DNA of 64,000 nt, taken from contig NW_004454163.1 of assembly GCF_000283155.1 (NCBI RefSeq), positions 18,318,633 to 18,382,632 on the forward strand. Reading direction: 5' to 3'. The position numbers and the translations under genes were made by a program. The stretch is from Ceratotherium simum simum. Lineage: Eukaryota > Chordata > Mammalia > Perissodactyla > Rhinocerotidae. Shown in pieces: positions 1 through 9,870 of this stretch (within the stretch, counting starts at the first letter, position 1; every line of letters begins with the position of its first letter). A model generated the notes under the pieces. It saw only the letters and a program-made list of their open reading frames with translations, made no database searches and was not told where the DNA came from.

Positions 1-214
1 TACAGTCACACACCCCATAATGACGTTTCGGTAAAGGACAGATTGCATATACGATGGTGGTCCCACAAGATTAGTACCATATAGCCTGGGTGTGTAGTAG
101 GCTATACCACCTAGGTTTGTGTAAGTACACTCTATGATGTTCGCACAATGACGAAATCACCTATCAACCCATTTCTCAGAATGTGTCCCCATTATTAAAC
201 AACTCATGACTGTA
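1..214 (+). mobile_element. 214-bp Tc1/mariner-type nonautonomous DNA transposon, copy 1
   Basis: The element begins at the first base with TA followed by CAGTCA and ends with TGACTGTA, so short terminal inverted repeats sit next to TA dinucleotides, the target of Tc1/mariner transposases. The interior, including the GGTTTGTGTAAGTACACTC block, matches the elements at 22651 and 63045 along its whole length and in the same orientation. There is no open reading frame, so it would have been moved by a transposase encoded elsewhere. I recognise the sequence as a common old mammalian Tigger-like interspersed repeat but do not assert a Repbase name. Confidence 0.8.
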
Positions 215-1119
215 ATATAAATGGTTGCCTATGGGGGAGACAGGGGGCAGGGATGGGGTAGAAGGGGACAGAGGTGAGAGTGAGAAATCTCGGCATACAC
301 CTTTGTATGTCATTTTGATTTTTGAATCGTATAAACGCTTTACCTACTCAAAAATTCTAATTCAATTAAACATAAGAGGAAAGAGGAAACAGGAAATAAT
401 TCTAGGCACAAGAGCCAAAAATTTCTTCCTTCTGCCCTCTTTGTACATGGATGTTAACAGTGCCACACCTGGGGTCCCACAGTCACGTGGGCCCAGAAGT
501 GGAGGGTGCGTCACCAGCCTCTGGCCAGGAGGAGTCAGGGAACAGAGTATGGATGGGCAGCCTGCTCAGGCTGGCCACAGTGGCCTGGCCTCCCTGCCTT
601 GTCACTGGCAGGGAGGGCTGAAGGGCTGGGGCCTGCGCCAGGCCAGCGTCAATTAAGGCCTGCCCGTACCTGGAAGGCTGTGCCCATGTCTGCTCCCCGA
701 CTCAGCCCTGACTCACCGTTATCCCTGTTCCCGACAGTCTGTGGTTCCAGGAGCAACCAAACTGTACTAAGCACAGTGTTCACATTCTCAGACACCTGCA
801 TGCCCAGCACACTCTGACACACAGCTCCCGTGACCCCCTGGGCCTGCCTCACTGTGTTCCCGGCTTGGCCCTGGTGCCCCCAGTTCTAGGGGGCAGTGTC
901 CTGTGCCCCAGCATTGCTCAGCCACAGTACTTGTTGGAGAAGAATCCTGGAGAGGTCAGAGGGCAGCACCCTCGGCTAAGGATGGCAGCTTCAGCCTGTA
1001 AACATGCTCTTCCCTTCCCAGGCTCCTCTCTGACCTGCTCCCGGAGTAAGAGGGAGGGGCCAAACATCAAATCCATTAAAATGTACTGCCACCACCCAGA
1101 TGTCCATTGAGGAGGTGAA
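215..1119. other. Unique DNA, no gene seen
   Basis: AT-rich to about 470, then GC-rich. Open frames of 143 and 103 codons overlap each other in different frames and show no domain, start context or splice-bounded pattern. No repeat family was recognised. Confidence 0.6.
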
Positions 1120-1495
1120 ATTAACTCTAGCCTGTTAGTAAATTATATCCGTATTCTAGAAAACCATATTTTATAAAATTAGAGCAATGTGTTTGAGTAG
1201 TTTTTTAAAAGATTTACTTAATATCTAAAAGATATTAAGTAAAAACATAAACTGCAGAACATAATATATAGCTTGATCCCATCTTTGTGTAATATGGATA
1301 TATTTTTCCAGATCCATGGTAACAATATAGATATAGACAGTGATACGGATATAACAATTCTCTGAATTGCTGACAGTGATGACCTCAGCGGTCGGAGGGG
1401 GAGGGTTATCACAGGTCTTTCACTTTCTCAGTTAAACATTTCTACGTTGTTTTAATTTTTTCTTATATGAAGTAGTTATTATTTTTGGAATCCAA
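1120..1495 (+). mobile_element. L1 3'-UTR fragment (old, L1M-like)
   Basis: The order of blocks resembles the 3' region of old L1 elements: a stretch like that following 'ATATTAAGTAAAAA', then 'TTGATCCCATCTTTGTGTAA', a GC-richer block, then a TTTCACTTTCT segment and T-rich 3' sequence. It is strongly diverged and has no coding capacity. A diverged L2 or MER fragment is possible but less likely. Confidence 0.45.
1213..1243. repeat. Near-perfect hairpin inverted repeat
   Basis: Two 14-base arms (left arm TTTACTTAATATCT at 1213-1226, its reverse complement at 1230-1243) flank a 3-base AAA loop. The structure is AT-only apart from one C or G pair per half, so it would be a weak hairpin. It lies inside the L1-like fragment and is probably a chance product of decay. 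Confidence 0.8.
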
Positions 1496-1554
1496 ACACA
1501 GATCTCTCTCATTCATTGCATACCTCGTTGGGCTGGTGTGCTAAGTCAGAGACT

Positions 1555-1725
1555 CAGGGGAAGAACTCTCCTCCCAACCCTGTGCCATCTGGCAGGTGAG
1601 AAACTGAGGCCCAGAGAGGTCGAATGACTTTCTTGGTTGGCATCACACAGTAAGTTAAGGGCAAAGCTGGACTGAGAGCTCCTATCTCCTGATCAGCCCT
1701 GTGCTGTTTCCAGTATGCCATGTGA
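1555..1725 (-). repeat. MIR SINE
   Basis: Reads as the complement of the MIR core: GAGAAACTGAGGCCCAGAGA, then a degraded 'TCACACAGTAAGTTAAGGGC' block. It is an ancient tRNA-derived SINE shared by placental mammals. Confidence 0.75.
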
Positions 1726-2230
1726 CCTGAAAGTAAAATGAGTGTATAGTTGTGGAGGGTTCTTTATATGGCTGGTAGGGGAAATACTGGCCAAAAATAA
1801 AAGTAGACTTGGCACTCCAAGACTCATTACCTGGCATGCCACCACCATTGACTGATGGAAGATTCCAGACAAGTGTTCATTTAAAGATGAGCCATTAACT
1901 GTAAATCAAAGCCCAGAGTGAGTGCTGAGTTACAAAGTGAATTAGAATAAGTGGGTAAATGGATGGCTGCCTGACTGTCACCCACCAGGGTGGGAGAAGA
2001 CACACCCTCTGCCTCAGAAAAGCAATGGAGGATCAGGGCCAGGGGAGGCTTCGTGAAGCAGTGTCTCTCTAATATAAAAATAATCTCCACTATCTCCCCA
2101 AAAGCAGCTGAAATGGCAGGATGCATATTAATCAATTAACAAGTGTTATTAAGTCTTTTGTTCCAGGGCCCAGAACGCGTGGCTGATTTATAAAGACGGT
2201 GGCCTCTTCCAGCTGGTCACTGCATTACAA
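1726..2230. other. Unique DNA, no gene seen
   Basis: About 500 bases of average composition. An 84-codon reverse frame has no recognisable content. No repeat was identified. Confidence 0.55.
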
Positions 2231-2234
2231 CTTA

Positions 2235-2400
2235 GAAAGGCTTTAACTCATCGTCCTGTTGGATCCTCTTGCTGTCCTGTGGCCGGCGGTCTGTAACCCT
2301 CATTTTGTGTCTGAGGAAGCAGCTACGTGACTTGCTCAGGGTCACACAGGGCAGTTTCAGAGGGGGAGCAGGACGCCAGATCTGGGCACCCGGCCCTGGG
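2235..2400 (-). repeat. MIR SINE
   Basis: Complement-orientation MIR core: CTCATTTTGTGTCTGAGGAA followed by GACTTGCTCAGGGTCACACA. Open frames on both strands across it are shadows of the repeat. Confidence 0.65.
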
Positions 2401-2724
2401 CTTCTCCCACACCCACTCTGCCAGAGGCAGCTGGCCCAGAAGAGTGGACAAACGGCCTCTGGAAAAGTGAAGCAGCCAAAAAGCACAATACAAACCAGTC
2501 TAGAGGCAGGCGCTCCATCTCTTCCTCCGGGACCACCTGCACCTCACTGTGGACACATTTTGCCGCTCTGAATTTCATCTTCTGAGCATGGTTTGTATGT
2601 CTGGGTTTGTATATGTGAATACACAGGAATACTTTTATTAAATGTTTGACTAACTCTTTATACTCCTTGAAGTGTTTTTATATATTGCCCATTAAACTCT
2701 CTCTTCATAGTTAAATGATGCCAC

Positions 2725-2830
2725 AGTAGGACAGGGTATCTAATTATTTCCATTTAACAGGTAAGAAAACTGAGGCTCGGGGCAGCTTGTCCGATGTCTT
2801 ATTACTTATCAGTGGCAGACAGGGAAGAGA
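2725..2830 (-). repeat. MIR SINE fragment
   Basis: ATTTAACAGGTAAGAAAACT then GAGGCTCGGGGCAGCTTGTC is the diverged complement of the MIR core. Confidence 0.65.
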
Positions 2831-2894
2831 AGAAAACTGGAAGTTGTTGAGGGCCTACAAGGGCCAAGAGCTCTCTCTACATCATTTCGTCCTC

Positions 2895-3020
2895 CCAACC
2901 ATCCCGGCGGGGGGGGTCACCCCATCCTACACCTGAGGATGCTGAGACTTAGGGAAACTAAGTCGCCTGCCCAAAGTGGCAGAGCCAGAACTCAACACCA
3001 GGGCTCTCTGAGCCCAAAGC
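2895..3020 (-). repeat. MIR SINE fragment
   Basis: GATGCTGAGACTTAGGGAAA, then CCAAAGTGGCAGAGCCAGAA, then ACTCAACACCAGGGCTCT matches the complement of a MIR. It is the third MIR in about 800 bases in the same orientation. Confidence 0.6.
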
Positions 3021-3595
3021 CGAGGTATGCGGTTGCTGTGCAAGTCCACAGTGGGGGCCGACTTTGTGCCAGGCACTGGGAAGTCCTTTCCCAAATTATC
3101 AGTACTGACAACAGCTTACTGAGCCTTACAATGTGCCAGGAGTGGGCTGAGCTCTGTCCACGCAGAACTCCTGAGGACAAGGCATGTGTCCAGCTTGTCT
3201 TTGAATCCTCGTGTGGCACCGAGCTGGCCCCCCTGGTGACTTGAAGCATGCACCACAGCCCCATCCTTTTCTAGGGGCTTTTCTTTTATTTCTGCTGTGC
3301 AAATTAAAGTGTGGGCTCTAATAGAACAAGTGCCTTCGACCCGTTCACATCCTGAATAACTCTCTGCAGACCCCTCGAGGGGTCTGTCCCCAAGAAACCA
3401 GGCCAGCTCCCAGGAGTGCCTCAAACCCCTTCAGCTCTGCTTTACAAACTACTGCCGACCTTTTCCAAGATTTCCACTCAGGTTGTCTTCTCTCACTGCC
3501 CTAAGGTATGATTTGATGGTGCTAATAAACATTTCCACATGAAGGCTGGGTGTCTCTGAGTCATAATTTATTGTTTTGTTTCTGTGGTTTATACC
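3021..3595. other. Unique DNA, no gene seen
   Basis: Overlapping open frames of about 100 codons lie on both strands and cannot all be genes; none has a recognisable domain. The stretch contains the 20-bp palindrome listed separately. Confidence 0.5.
3367..3386. repeat. Perfect 20-bp palindrome
   Basis: CAGACCCCTCGAGGGGTCTG equals its own reverse complement with no spacer. It is centred on an XhoI-type CTCGAG hexamer. It belongs to no repeat I recognise, and the bases immediately outside (G at 3366, T at 3387) do not continue the symmetry. Confidence 0.95.
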
Positions 3596-3642
3596 CCTTT
3601 TTTTTTTTTTTTTTTTTAAAGATTTTATTTTTTTTTTTTTTT
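3596..3642 (-). repeat. T-rich tract, probable ERE SINE tail remnant
   Basis: Two long T runs are separated by AAAGATTTTA, the complement of the TAAAATCTTT tail sequence of the ERE copy at 51977. The body of the SINE is absent, so this is either an extremely 5'-truncated insertion or a simple A-rich tail of other origin. Confidence 0.5.
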
Positions 3643-3949
3643 GACTTAAAAGAAAGGGCAGAAGTGAGTGAGTATGGACGGGATGAGTAATCCCAGCTTC
3701 TCTAGGCTCTGGTGGCAAGGCGGAAACGAGGGTGGAGACAGAGAGGAGGAGAGGATGGGAGTGGCTGGGAGGGCCCAGCAGGGGGAGCATCGACCCCAGT
3801 TCCGGAGAGGGAGGACTTGGGCCCCCAAGTCAGATAATACTGTAATCCAAACAAGGTTTATGTGCTCAGCTGCAGAATGTGGGCGTGTGGAGGCAGGAGG
3901 CCGCGAAGTATTCCAACTGAGTGATCCATAACCAACAAGGGATGGCCTG
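3643..3949. other. Purine-rich unique DNA, no gene seen
   Basis: GA-rich at 3690-3800 with open frames on both strands and no domain. It contains a CTCF-like motif listed separately. Confidence 0.5.
3775..3789 (+). promoter_or_regulatory. CTCF-like core motif
   Basis: CCAGCAGGGGGAGCA matches the core of the known CTCF consensus at all but one strongly preferred position (A in place of C at 3786). Single motif matches of this quality occur by chance, so occupancy is unproven. Confidence 0.3.
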
Positions 3950-4185
3950 TCCAAAGCCTCCCCTGGGCTTCAAGGCCCAGGTCAAGTGCCACCTCTTCTA
4001 GGGGGCCTTCGCAGACCACCCCAGCCAAGAGCAAACCCTTTTTCCTCTGAATCTGAACCTTTCATTTATCCCTAGGGCTAGATGGCTTTGCTAGTCCTCA
4101 TCACCCTTTATTCTTATTGCCTTTCCACTTCCATCGTGAGCTCCCAAAGGGGAGAGAACTTGTTTTTACTACCTCTGTATCTTTT
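3950..4185 (+). mobile_element. L2 LINE 3' fragment
   Basis: The order CAGGTCAAGTGCCACCTCTT, then GGGGGCCTTCGCAGACCACC, then a GAGCTCCCAAAGGGGAGAGA block mirrors the L2 3' end (cysteine/leucine-rich tail of ORF2 followed by the 'gagctcc...gggcaggga' 3' UTR). Confidence 0.7.
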
Positions 4186-4339
4186 AAGCATGTGACACCC
4201 ATAATAGTCCATACTTTGGGTGATATTAGACTACACCTGTATACAGAGCCATGAGCCTCCAAGCAAATGTGTGTGGACCAAGTTTCAGAAAACGGCACCA
4301 AATAATAATCACACAATGTAACCTTTGGTCTTGGGCTTT

Positions 4340-4495
4340 ACACTGTACGAAGCCCTTCCATATTCTTGTAAGGCAGGTAGCAGGTAATATTAGGCTCATT
4401 TTACAAATTAAAAAAACTGAAAGTTTGAGTCATTGCCCAATGACTAGTTAATAAACAGAAACAGCTCTGGAACCCAGGCTTCTGACCCTGACCCT
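4340..4495 (-). repeat. MIR SINE
   Basis: Complement-orientation MIR: GGCTCATTTTACAAATTAAA, then a degraded core, then CTCTGGAACCCAGGCTTCTG. Confidence 0.65.
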
Positions 4496-4887
4496 ACTCT
4501 GACTTTCCTTAGAGGGACTGGAGGTTTCTACCTCCTTCGAAGCACATGACAAATAATTTTGGGGAACACTGCATTGCTATAGCCCACTCCCATCCAAGAC
4601 GCACAGTGTGTATTAGCATAACCAAGGCTCTGAAGAAACCTGCTTGGCTTAGTTCAATGCAACCTTCTCCAAACTTAACTTACCTGGAACCCTTCTGCAT
4701 AGGACACCTCCAGTATCCTGCCCTGGGGAATGTTCTACTGCCCTACTGCTGCTTTCCTAAAGGGGAAACCATGCTCCCAGGAGAAGCTGTATGTTGTGGA
4801 ATAAGAAAGGCTTAAGCTAGATGAATAAAGCTCTAATGATGGAACTTCGGGGCTCAGCCAGCTAGTATGGACATTTCTTCTTATGAT
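4496..4887. other. Unique DNA, no gene seen
   Basis: Contains an 89-codon plus-strand frame (4546-4815) with no recognised domain. No repeat was identified. Confidence 0.5.
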
Positions 4888-5730
4888 TACTTTTTCCTTT
4901 TTGTTCTTGAACTTTTCAAATATACAAAAACAGAAGAGCGTAATAAATCCCCAGGTACCCATCACCAATCACCAAACCAGCTTCAACAATATTCAACATT
5001 CTGGTTTTGTTTCATTTACTCCCTTTTTTCCTGAAATATTTTAAAGAAAATCTCAGGTATCAAATCATGTCATCTGTAAATACTTCAGTATGTAACACTG
5101 CCACGACATTACACACTCTAAAAAAATTAGCACTACTTCCTGAATATCTAACACCCAGCCTGGGTCTCCTCTCCCTGCTTCTCTCAAATACATCCTTCTG
5201 CAGCAGGTGGGCTTGAAACAGGATTCAGTGCAGACCCACAGAGTGCATTTGGTTGGTACGTCTCTTAAGACTCTGTTAATGTATAACAATTCCCCCTATA
5301 TGTCCCCTTTATTGCCCCCTTGACACCCTGTTGGAGAAATTAGGAGATTCTCGTGGTCTGGATTTGGTGGTGGTCTCCCTACAGAGGTGTTTCGCATGTT
5401 CCCCTAGTTCCTGTATAAGGTGGTATTAGCTCTACAGGCCTGAGCAGATTTAGGTCAGCTTTATGGCAAGAAAATGCCATGAGTGGTGCTCTGTCCTCCT
5501 TATTACATTACATCTGGACGTCTAGCTTACACCAAAGCTGATATTGATCCATGGGTTTCGATGGTGGGGGTCATATCTTTTTGAGCAACTAGATCTTCCC
5601 GGTGTCTCCAAAGTTACATCACATTCTAGAATTTGGTTTTGGATACATCTCTAACCCAAGATCTGCCCATTTTCTAGGATTTCATGGGGGACTCTCTCCT
5701 ACTATCGAGCTCCAAAATTCTATCAGCCTA
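4888..5730 (-). mobile_element. Old L1 (L1M-like) 3' region, antisense
   Basis: Blocks such as AAATATTTTAAAGAAAATCT, GTAAATACTTCAGTATGTAA and TACGTCTCTTAAGACTCTGT occur in the order seen in the complement of the 3' untranslated region of old mammalian L1 elements. It is diverged and has no coding capacity. The assignment to a subfamily is open. Confidence 0.6.
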
Positions 5731-6520
5731 GCCTTTCCTAGCCTGTCTCTGGGTGACCTTTGACCTTTCCTTTTTTTCCTTTAAAGAAAAGACATTTTAA
5801 ATGACCAGACAAGCTGGGGACTCAATGCTCCCTTCAGGCCAGGGCCTATCGGCCACTCCTTGGGCTTAGCTGGAGTCCCAGGGTCTCAACAGCAGGTGGA
5901 TCCCTCCCCTTGTCTCTTAGGAGATGAGTCAGAATCTCAAGCAGAACAAGAACACATAGTTGAACACGATAAATATGCATCCAAAATTTTTAAAAACCAA
6001 ATTATACAAATCAAGCTTATTCTGAGAGGTTCGTTTTACCAGGGGTCTCTAGTGCTCCAATCAGCATAATTAAATAGTAAGATCCTTCCAGAATTGATTG
6101 TGGTTTTCACATTTTTTATCATCCAAGGACCATTTCAGCAAGATGATTTTAAGCTAATAAGAACCCCCAAATTAGAAACTAATTAAGCAGATAGAAAATA
6201 CAAACGTATTTGTTTTTAGTCGCGCACTATTTTTATCAGGGGACTCATGAAAAATTAGAATTGTTAAGTACCCATACGAAGGTTGTCAGTCAAGGGCAAT
6301 GTGGCTTTCCACCTCTCCCTACTGCAAAATTTTAAGGTGATATATCAGAAGCTGTTCCCCGTGGGCCCCCAGAAAGCAATAAAGAGGCTAATTTTGAAGA
6401 ACAGAATTACATGCTGTTAGATTTGGCGGGGAAAAGGGTGTTGCCATGATATTCTCAAATCTTTGATGATTAAGATTCACAGCACCTCTTACTTTCCGAA
6501 TGCGTGTATACCTGGCAACA
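5731..6520. other. Unique DNA with candidate regulatory block
   Basis: No gene was recognised. The part at about 5930-6260 is AT-rich but not repeat-like and contains several homeodomain-type TAATTA/ATTAAG cores (AGCATAATTAAATA near 6061, AAACTAATTAAGCA near 6176) and an AP-1-like GATGAGTCAG near 5923. Function is inferred from motif density only. Confidence 0.3.
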
Positions 6521-6524
6521 GGAT

Positions 6525-6645
6525 TAAATCGCTGCAGTCTACTTTCTCCTGCCTGTTTTATAGACAAGAACATGAAGGCCTGGAGAAGTTGAGAGATCTT
6601 CGCAGGGTCACACAGCAAAACTTAGAAAGAGCCAGGAATAAATGA
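6525..6645 (-). repeat. MIR SINE fragment
   Basis: TTTTATAGACAAGAACATGA, then GGAGAAGTTGAGAGATCTTC and GCAGGGTCACACAGCAAAAC follow the complement of the MIR core. Confidence 0.65.
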
Positions 6646-7509
6646 CTATCTAAATGTGCTTGAGTTTGTGAAACCCCCTCTTCACTGTCCCCCAAATGGG
6701 CCATAGATTAACTTTTAAAATAGATGTTAAGTCACAATGACACTGGTTTGGGGGACTCTTTTAGGATTCATGACAGCCCTGAGTGCTCAGGCCCCAGGAG
6801 AGGCAGCAGGAAGCAGGAGCCAGCTGCTCCAGGGGGAGGAAACTCCCGTCCAGAGAGGCAGCAACACAGGGCCCCACAGACTGCTTTGGTGAGCCCCCAA
6901 GGATCACTGACCCAACCACACACAATCAGATGTTGACCCAACCTTGAAAACACTGTTTCAGTCCCCAGGCCTGAAAGAGAGCTTCCACTCGTCCTGTAGA
7001 CTTTGCACTGATTCCAGTGAAGCTGATGCCCTGTTACTCTTTGTATCACCGACCTGCACCTCCTTATCCTGCTCCCTCCACACCAGGCCTGGAGGACACA
7101 GGATCTGCCTCTAGACAGTCCCTTCAAGCCTCTTTCCCTATCACCGACTCCTCACCAACCCAAGCCAGGTAGATGAGAAGGACCCATGGAACTTCCTTAG
7201 AATGCATGCCTGGCTCCCCTTAAGCCCAGGAAGGATGGATTATGAACTTTCGTGATAATCCAGGTGGATTCCAAACTCAAACCTACTGCTGCCATTGACA
7301 CACAGGTCGTTCCCCTCTCCCAGAGGAGAACAGGAGGAGACAAGGGGTTGATTCAGAGGCGCTTGCTCTCTTGGGAGGAGCACCTAGTGGGAGCACGCAG
7401 CTGAGCCTGCTGGTGAGAAGACGGCACTTGGTGGCCCAACCTGCCACAGGATGCCAAATGGAATCAACCTAGCTGCCAGACCAGAAAACACCCCCAGGTA
7501 GGGAATTAA
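6646..7509. other. Unique DNA, no gene seen
   Basis: A 119-codon reverse frame (6768-7127) and a 70-codon forward frame overlap; neither contains a recognisable domain. No repeat was identified. Confidence 0.5.
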
Positions 7510-7625
7510 GAGTCTCGATAACATTTCATAGCTTTACAAAGGACTTTCACATCCCCTGTCTCATTTGAGTCTCAGAAAAACCCCAGAAGGCAGGAATAAT
7601 TTAACCCATTGTTCAGATGAGGATG
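7510..7625 (-). repeat. MIR SINE
   Basis: TTACAAAGGACTTTCACATC, then CTCAGAAAAACCCCAGAAGG and a degraded 'ACCCATTGTTCAGATGAGGA' match the complement of the MIR 3' half. Confidence 0.65.
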
Positions 7626-8404
7626 GGCATAGGAGAACCTGTTTTTTTGGAGTACCAACCCTGCGCCAGCTACATGTGTCAGGATGCTATGTTAATAAAT
7701 GTACAGAGCAATTACTGTTTTCCGCTGTTGTTGGGAGCCAGTGACTGGAACAGATGTCATTCAAAGAATAACAAAAAATGTACTCCCCTACCCCGTGAAG
7801 AGCAGCCATATTCTGAGACAATGGGCTCCCCGGCCCTAAGGGGGAGTTACCTGTATTTTTATGGCTGAGGAAAGAAAGGGGGCAGGGAACGTAGGGATGG
7901 ATCTTTGTTTCAAAGGCCAAGGCTGGGAGACAGGAGAGAGAGGGGTTGAAGGACATGCAGCTTTTGGAGTAGGATCCCTGGGTAGGTCCCAAGACACTTG
8001 GGATGGCTTAGGTGACAGGTCCCAGGGTGGCCAGCAACCTTTGCTCCACTGAACACAGTGCCTTGGTGGTGAAGGCCTAGGGCCCCAGCACTCCCTATGG
8101 TAGAGTGGACACAGGGGCACCAGCTGCCTGCAGGGCCTGCCTCCTCCAGATGACCACACAGGTCTAGCTAAGGAGAGGCCACTGGTAGCCGCGGCCACCC
8201 TGGGCCAAGGTCCAGGCCTCGCCCCCTCCCCATTTGTCCTGACCTGCAAAGCCGCACCGTTCCCATACAATAGAAGCATAGAGACAGAATGACAGAAACG
8301 CCTGCTAGGAAACTTGAGCCAAACTTAGCCAGTAGGGGAACTCAAACTGGTTTTCATTTGACTGAGGAAAATAAAAAGGATTATTTCTTGACATCGAATG
8401 TCAC
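7626..8404. other. GC-rich unique DNA, no gene seen
   Basis: Reverse frames of 147 and 101 codons overlap one another at 7687-8279. They are rich in Pro, Ser and Arg, as expected of GC-rich noncoding DNA, and have no domain. Confidence 0.5.
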
Positions 8405-8565
8405 GGAGCAATTATTCATTATTTTATTTAGCCCTCACAGTTGCCCCGCGAGATAGAAATTATTAGTTCCACTGTTATGAAGCTTCTGAGGCTCAGAGAG
8501 CTTCAGGAACTGCCTGAGGTCAGCCCCAGAACCAGCAAGTGGTGGCGCCTGAGCCCAGCTGGTGA
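8405..8565 (-). repeat. MIR SINE
   Basis: ATTTAGCCCTCACAGTTGCC, then TTCTGAGGCTCAGAGAGCTT and CAGAACCAGCAAGTGGTGGC are the complement of the MIR core and 5' part. Confidence 0.7.
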
Positions 8566-8771
8566 GACGGGCAGCCAGGGCTGGTTCCAGAGAACATATG
8601 TCACCATCTAGAACAAGCGAGTCAAGACATCTCTGATTACTCAAGCCAATTTCCCCAGGGATTCATTACAGATGTGTCATAAGAAGAGGACATAATAGTA
8701 AATCCTGTTATTTAGCCCAGGATACCCCTGGCATCTAGGTACCCCTTGACAAGATATTCTAGATTCTAGGC

Positions 8772-9090
8772 CCGAGCTGTCCAATACAGTAGCCACTAGC
8801 CACATGCGGCTACTGAGCACTTGAAATGTGGCTGGTCCAAACTGAAATGTACGTAAGTGTCTCATACACTCTGAACTGCAAAGACTTTGTATGAAAAGAA
8901 TGTTAACTATCTCATTAATAATAATTTTTGTATTGATTACACGTTGCAATGATATAATACTTTGAACATGTTGAGTTCAATGCAACACATTATTATAATT
9001 AATTTCACTTGCTTATGTTTACCTTTTTAAATGTGGCTACTAGAAAATGAAAAATCGCATGCATGGCTTGCATCTGTGGCTCGTGCTCAG
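8772..9090 (-). mobile_element. hAT-type nonautonomous DNA transposon (MER-like)
   Basis: It starts near GAGCTGTCCAATACAGTAGC, followed by CACTAGCCACATGCGGCTAC and CACTTGAAATGTGGCTGG, and near its end has AAATGTGGCTACTAGAAAAT. This layout is that of a familiar mammalian repeat whose ends read CAGxGCTGTCCAATA. It has no transposase coding. I am sure of the family layout but not of the exact catalogue name. Confidence 0.7.
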
Positions 9091-9535
9091 CCTCTCTGGG
9101 GCAGCCCTGCTCCAGGTCCCAAGTCTTGCCTCGAATTTGTGCCCACCTCAATCTGCCCCACTCCCAAGAACAACACTGGAAGCCATGCAGGCAAGACTCT
9201 CCAAGCATTCCGAGAATGTCCTCTTGTCTCAACACTTCTGTGAATTCCTGGATCCACCCCTCCCAGCCTCCATCCTACTCAGTGCCCATAAAGGATTCCC
9301 GGGCCCTACAACTGCCAAAGCACTCGCATGCAGTCACCATTTCTGAGTGTTCACGTCCTCCTTAAACCACATTTTCCATGGCCAGAGGAATTCTGATAAC
9401 CAGGTTTTCAAAGCTCAGGCCTCAAACCCTATTAGCAATTGGAAGCCCTGGGAATTAGGATGCATTTCTCCCAGGCTTCTTTGCTCCCACCCCTGCCAGA
9501 TTGTAAGTTCCTCGGAGAGTCAAACAATGAAAGTA
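9091..9535. other. Unique DNA, no gene seen
   Basis: Three overlapping plus-strand frames of 70-100 codons occupy the same bases in different frames. No domain was recognised. Confidence 0.5.
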
Positions 9536-9539
9536 AACT

Positions 9540-9700
9540 AAATGTATCGATCACTTATTATGGTGCCAGCTGCTTTGCTAAGTGTTTTGCACGTTTTATT
9601 TTATTTAATGCTCCCAACCAGTCTGAGAGTAAGAAAGTATTGTCCCCATTTGGAAGACAGGAGCCCGAGGCTCCCAGAGTCCTGGCTCTGTCTCCACTCC
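9540..9700 (-). repeat. MIR SINE
   Basis: TTATTTAATGCTCCCAACCA, then GTATTGTCCCCATTTGGAAG and ACAGGAGCCCGAGGCTCCCA read as the complement of a MIR. Confidence 0.6.
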
Positions 9701-9870
9701 CCTGCTTTCCCCTCTGCTGCACACTCCCTCCCCTGGGAGCAGACTCGCCTCATGCATCTTTGCATTCCTGGCACCTAGCACAGTGCCCAGCTCACAATTC
9801 TTTGCATTTCTGGCACCTAGCACAGCGCCCAGTTCACAATAGGTACTCGGTAAATATTAGTAAACTAGTT
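9701..9870 (+). mobile_element. L2 LINE 3' end with internal tandem duplication
   Basis: CCTAGCACAGTGCCCAG and CACAATAGGTACTCGGTAAA correspond to the well-known L2 terminal '...cctagcacagtgcctggcacatagtaggcgctcaataaat'. The penultimate segment is present twice (see 9758-9841). Confidence 0.75.
9758..9841 (+). repeat. 42-bp tandem duplication inside the L2 tail
   Basis: Unit one (9758-9799) and unit two (9800-9841) are directly adjacent and 42 bases each. They differ at about four positions: T for C in 'CATTYCTGG', C for T in 'CACAGYG', T for C in 'CAGYTCAC', and the last base. The duplication therefore post-dates the L2 insertion but is old. Confidence 0.85.

Noticed and set aside
7836..8279. 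147-codon minus-strand frame
   Set aside because: Pro/Ser/Arg-rich composition of GC-rich noncoding DNA, with no domain.
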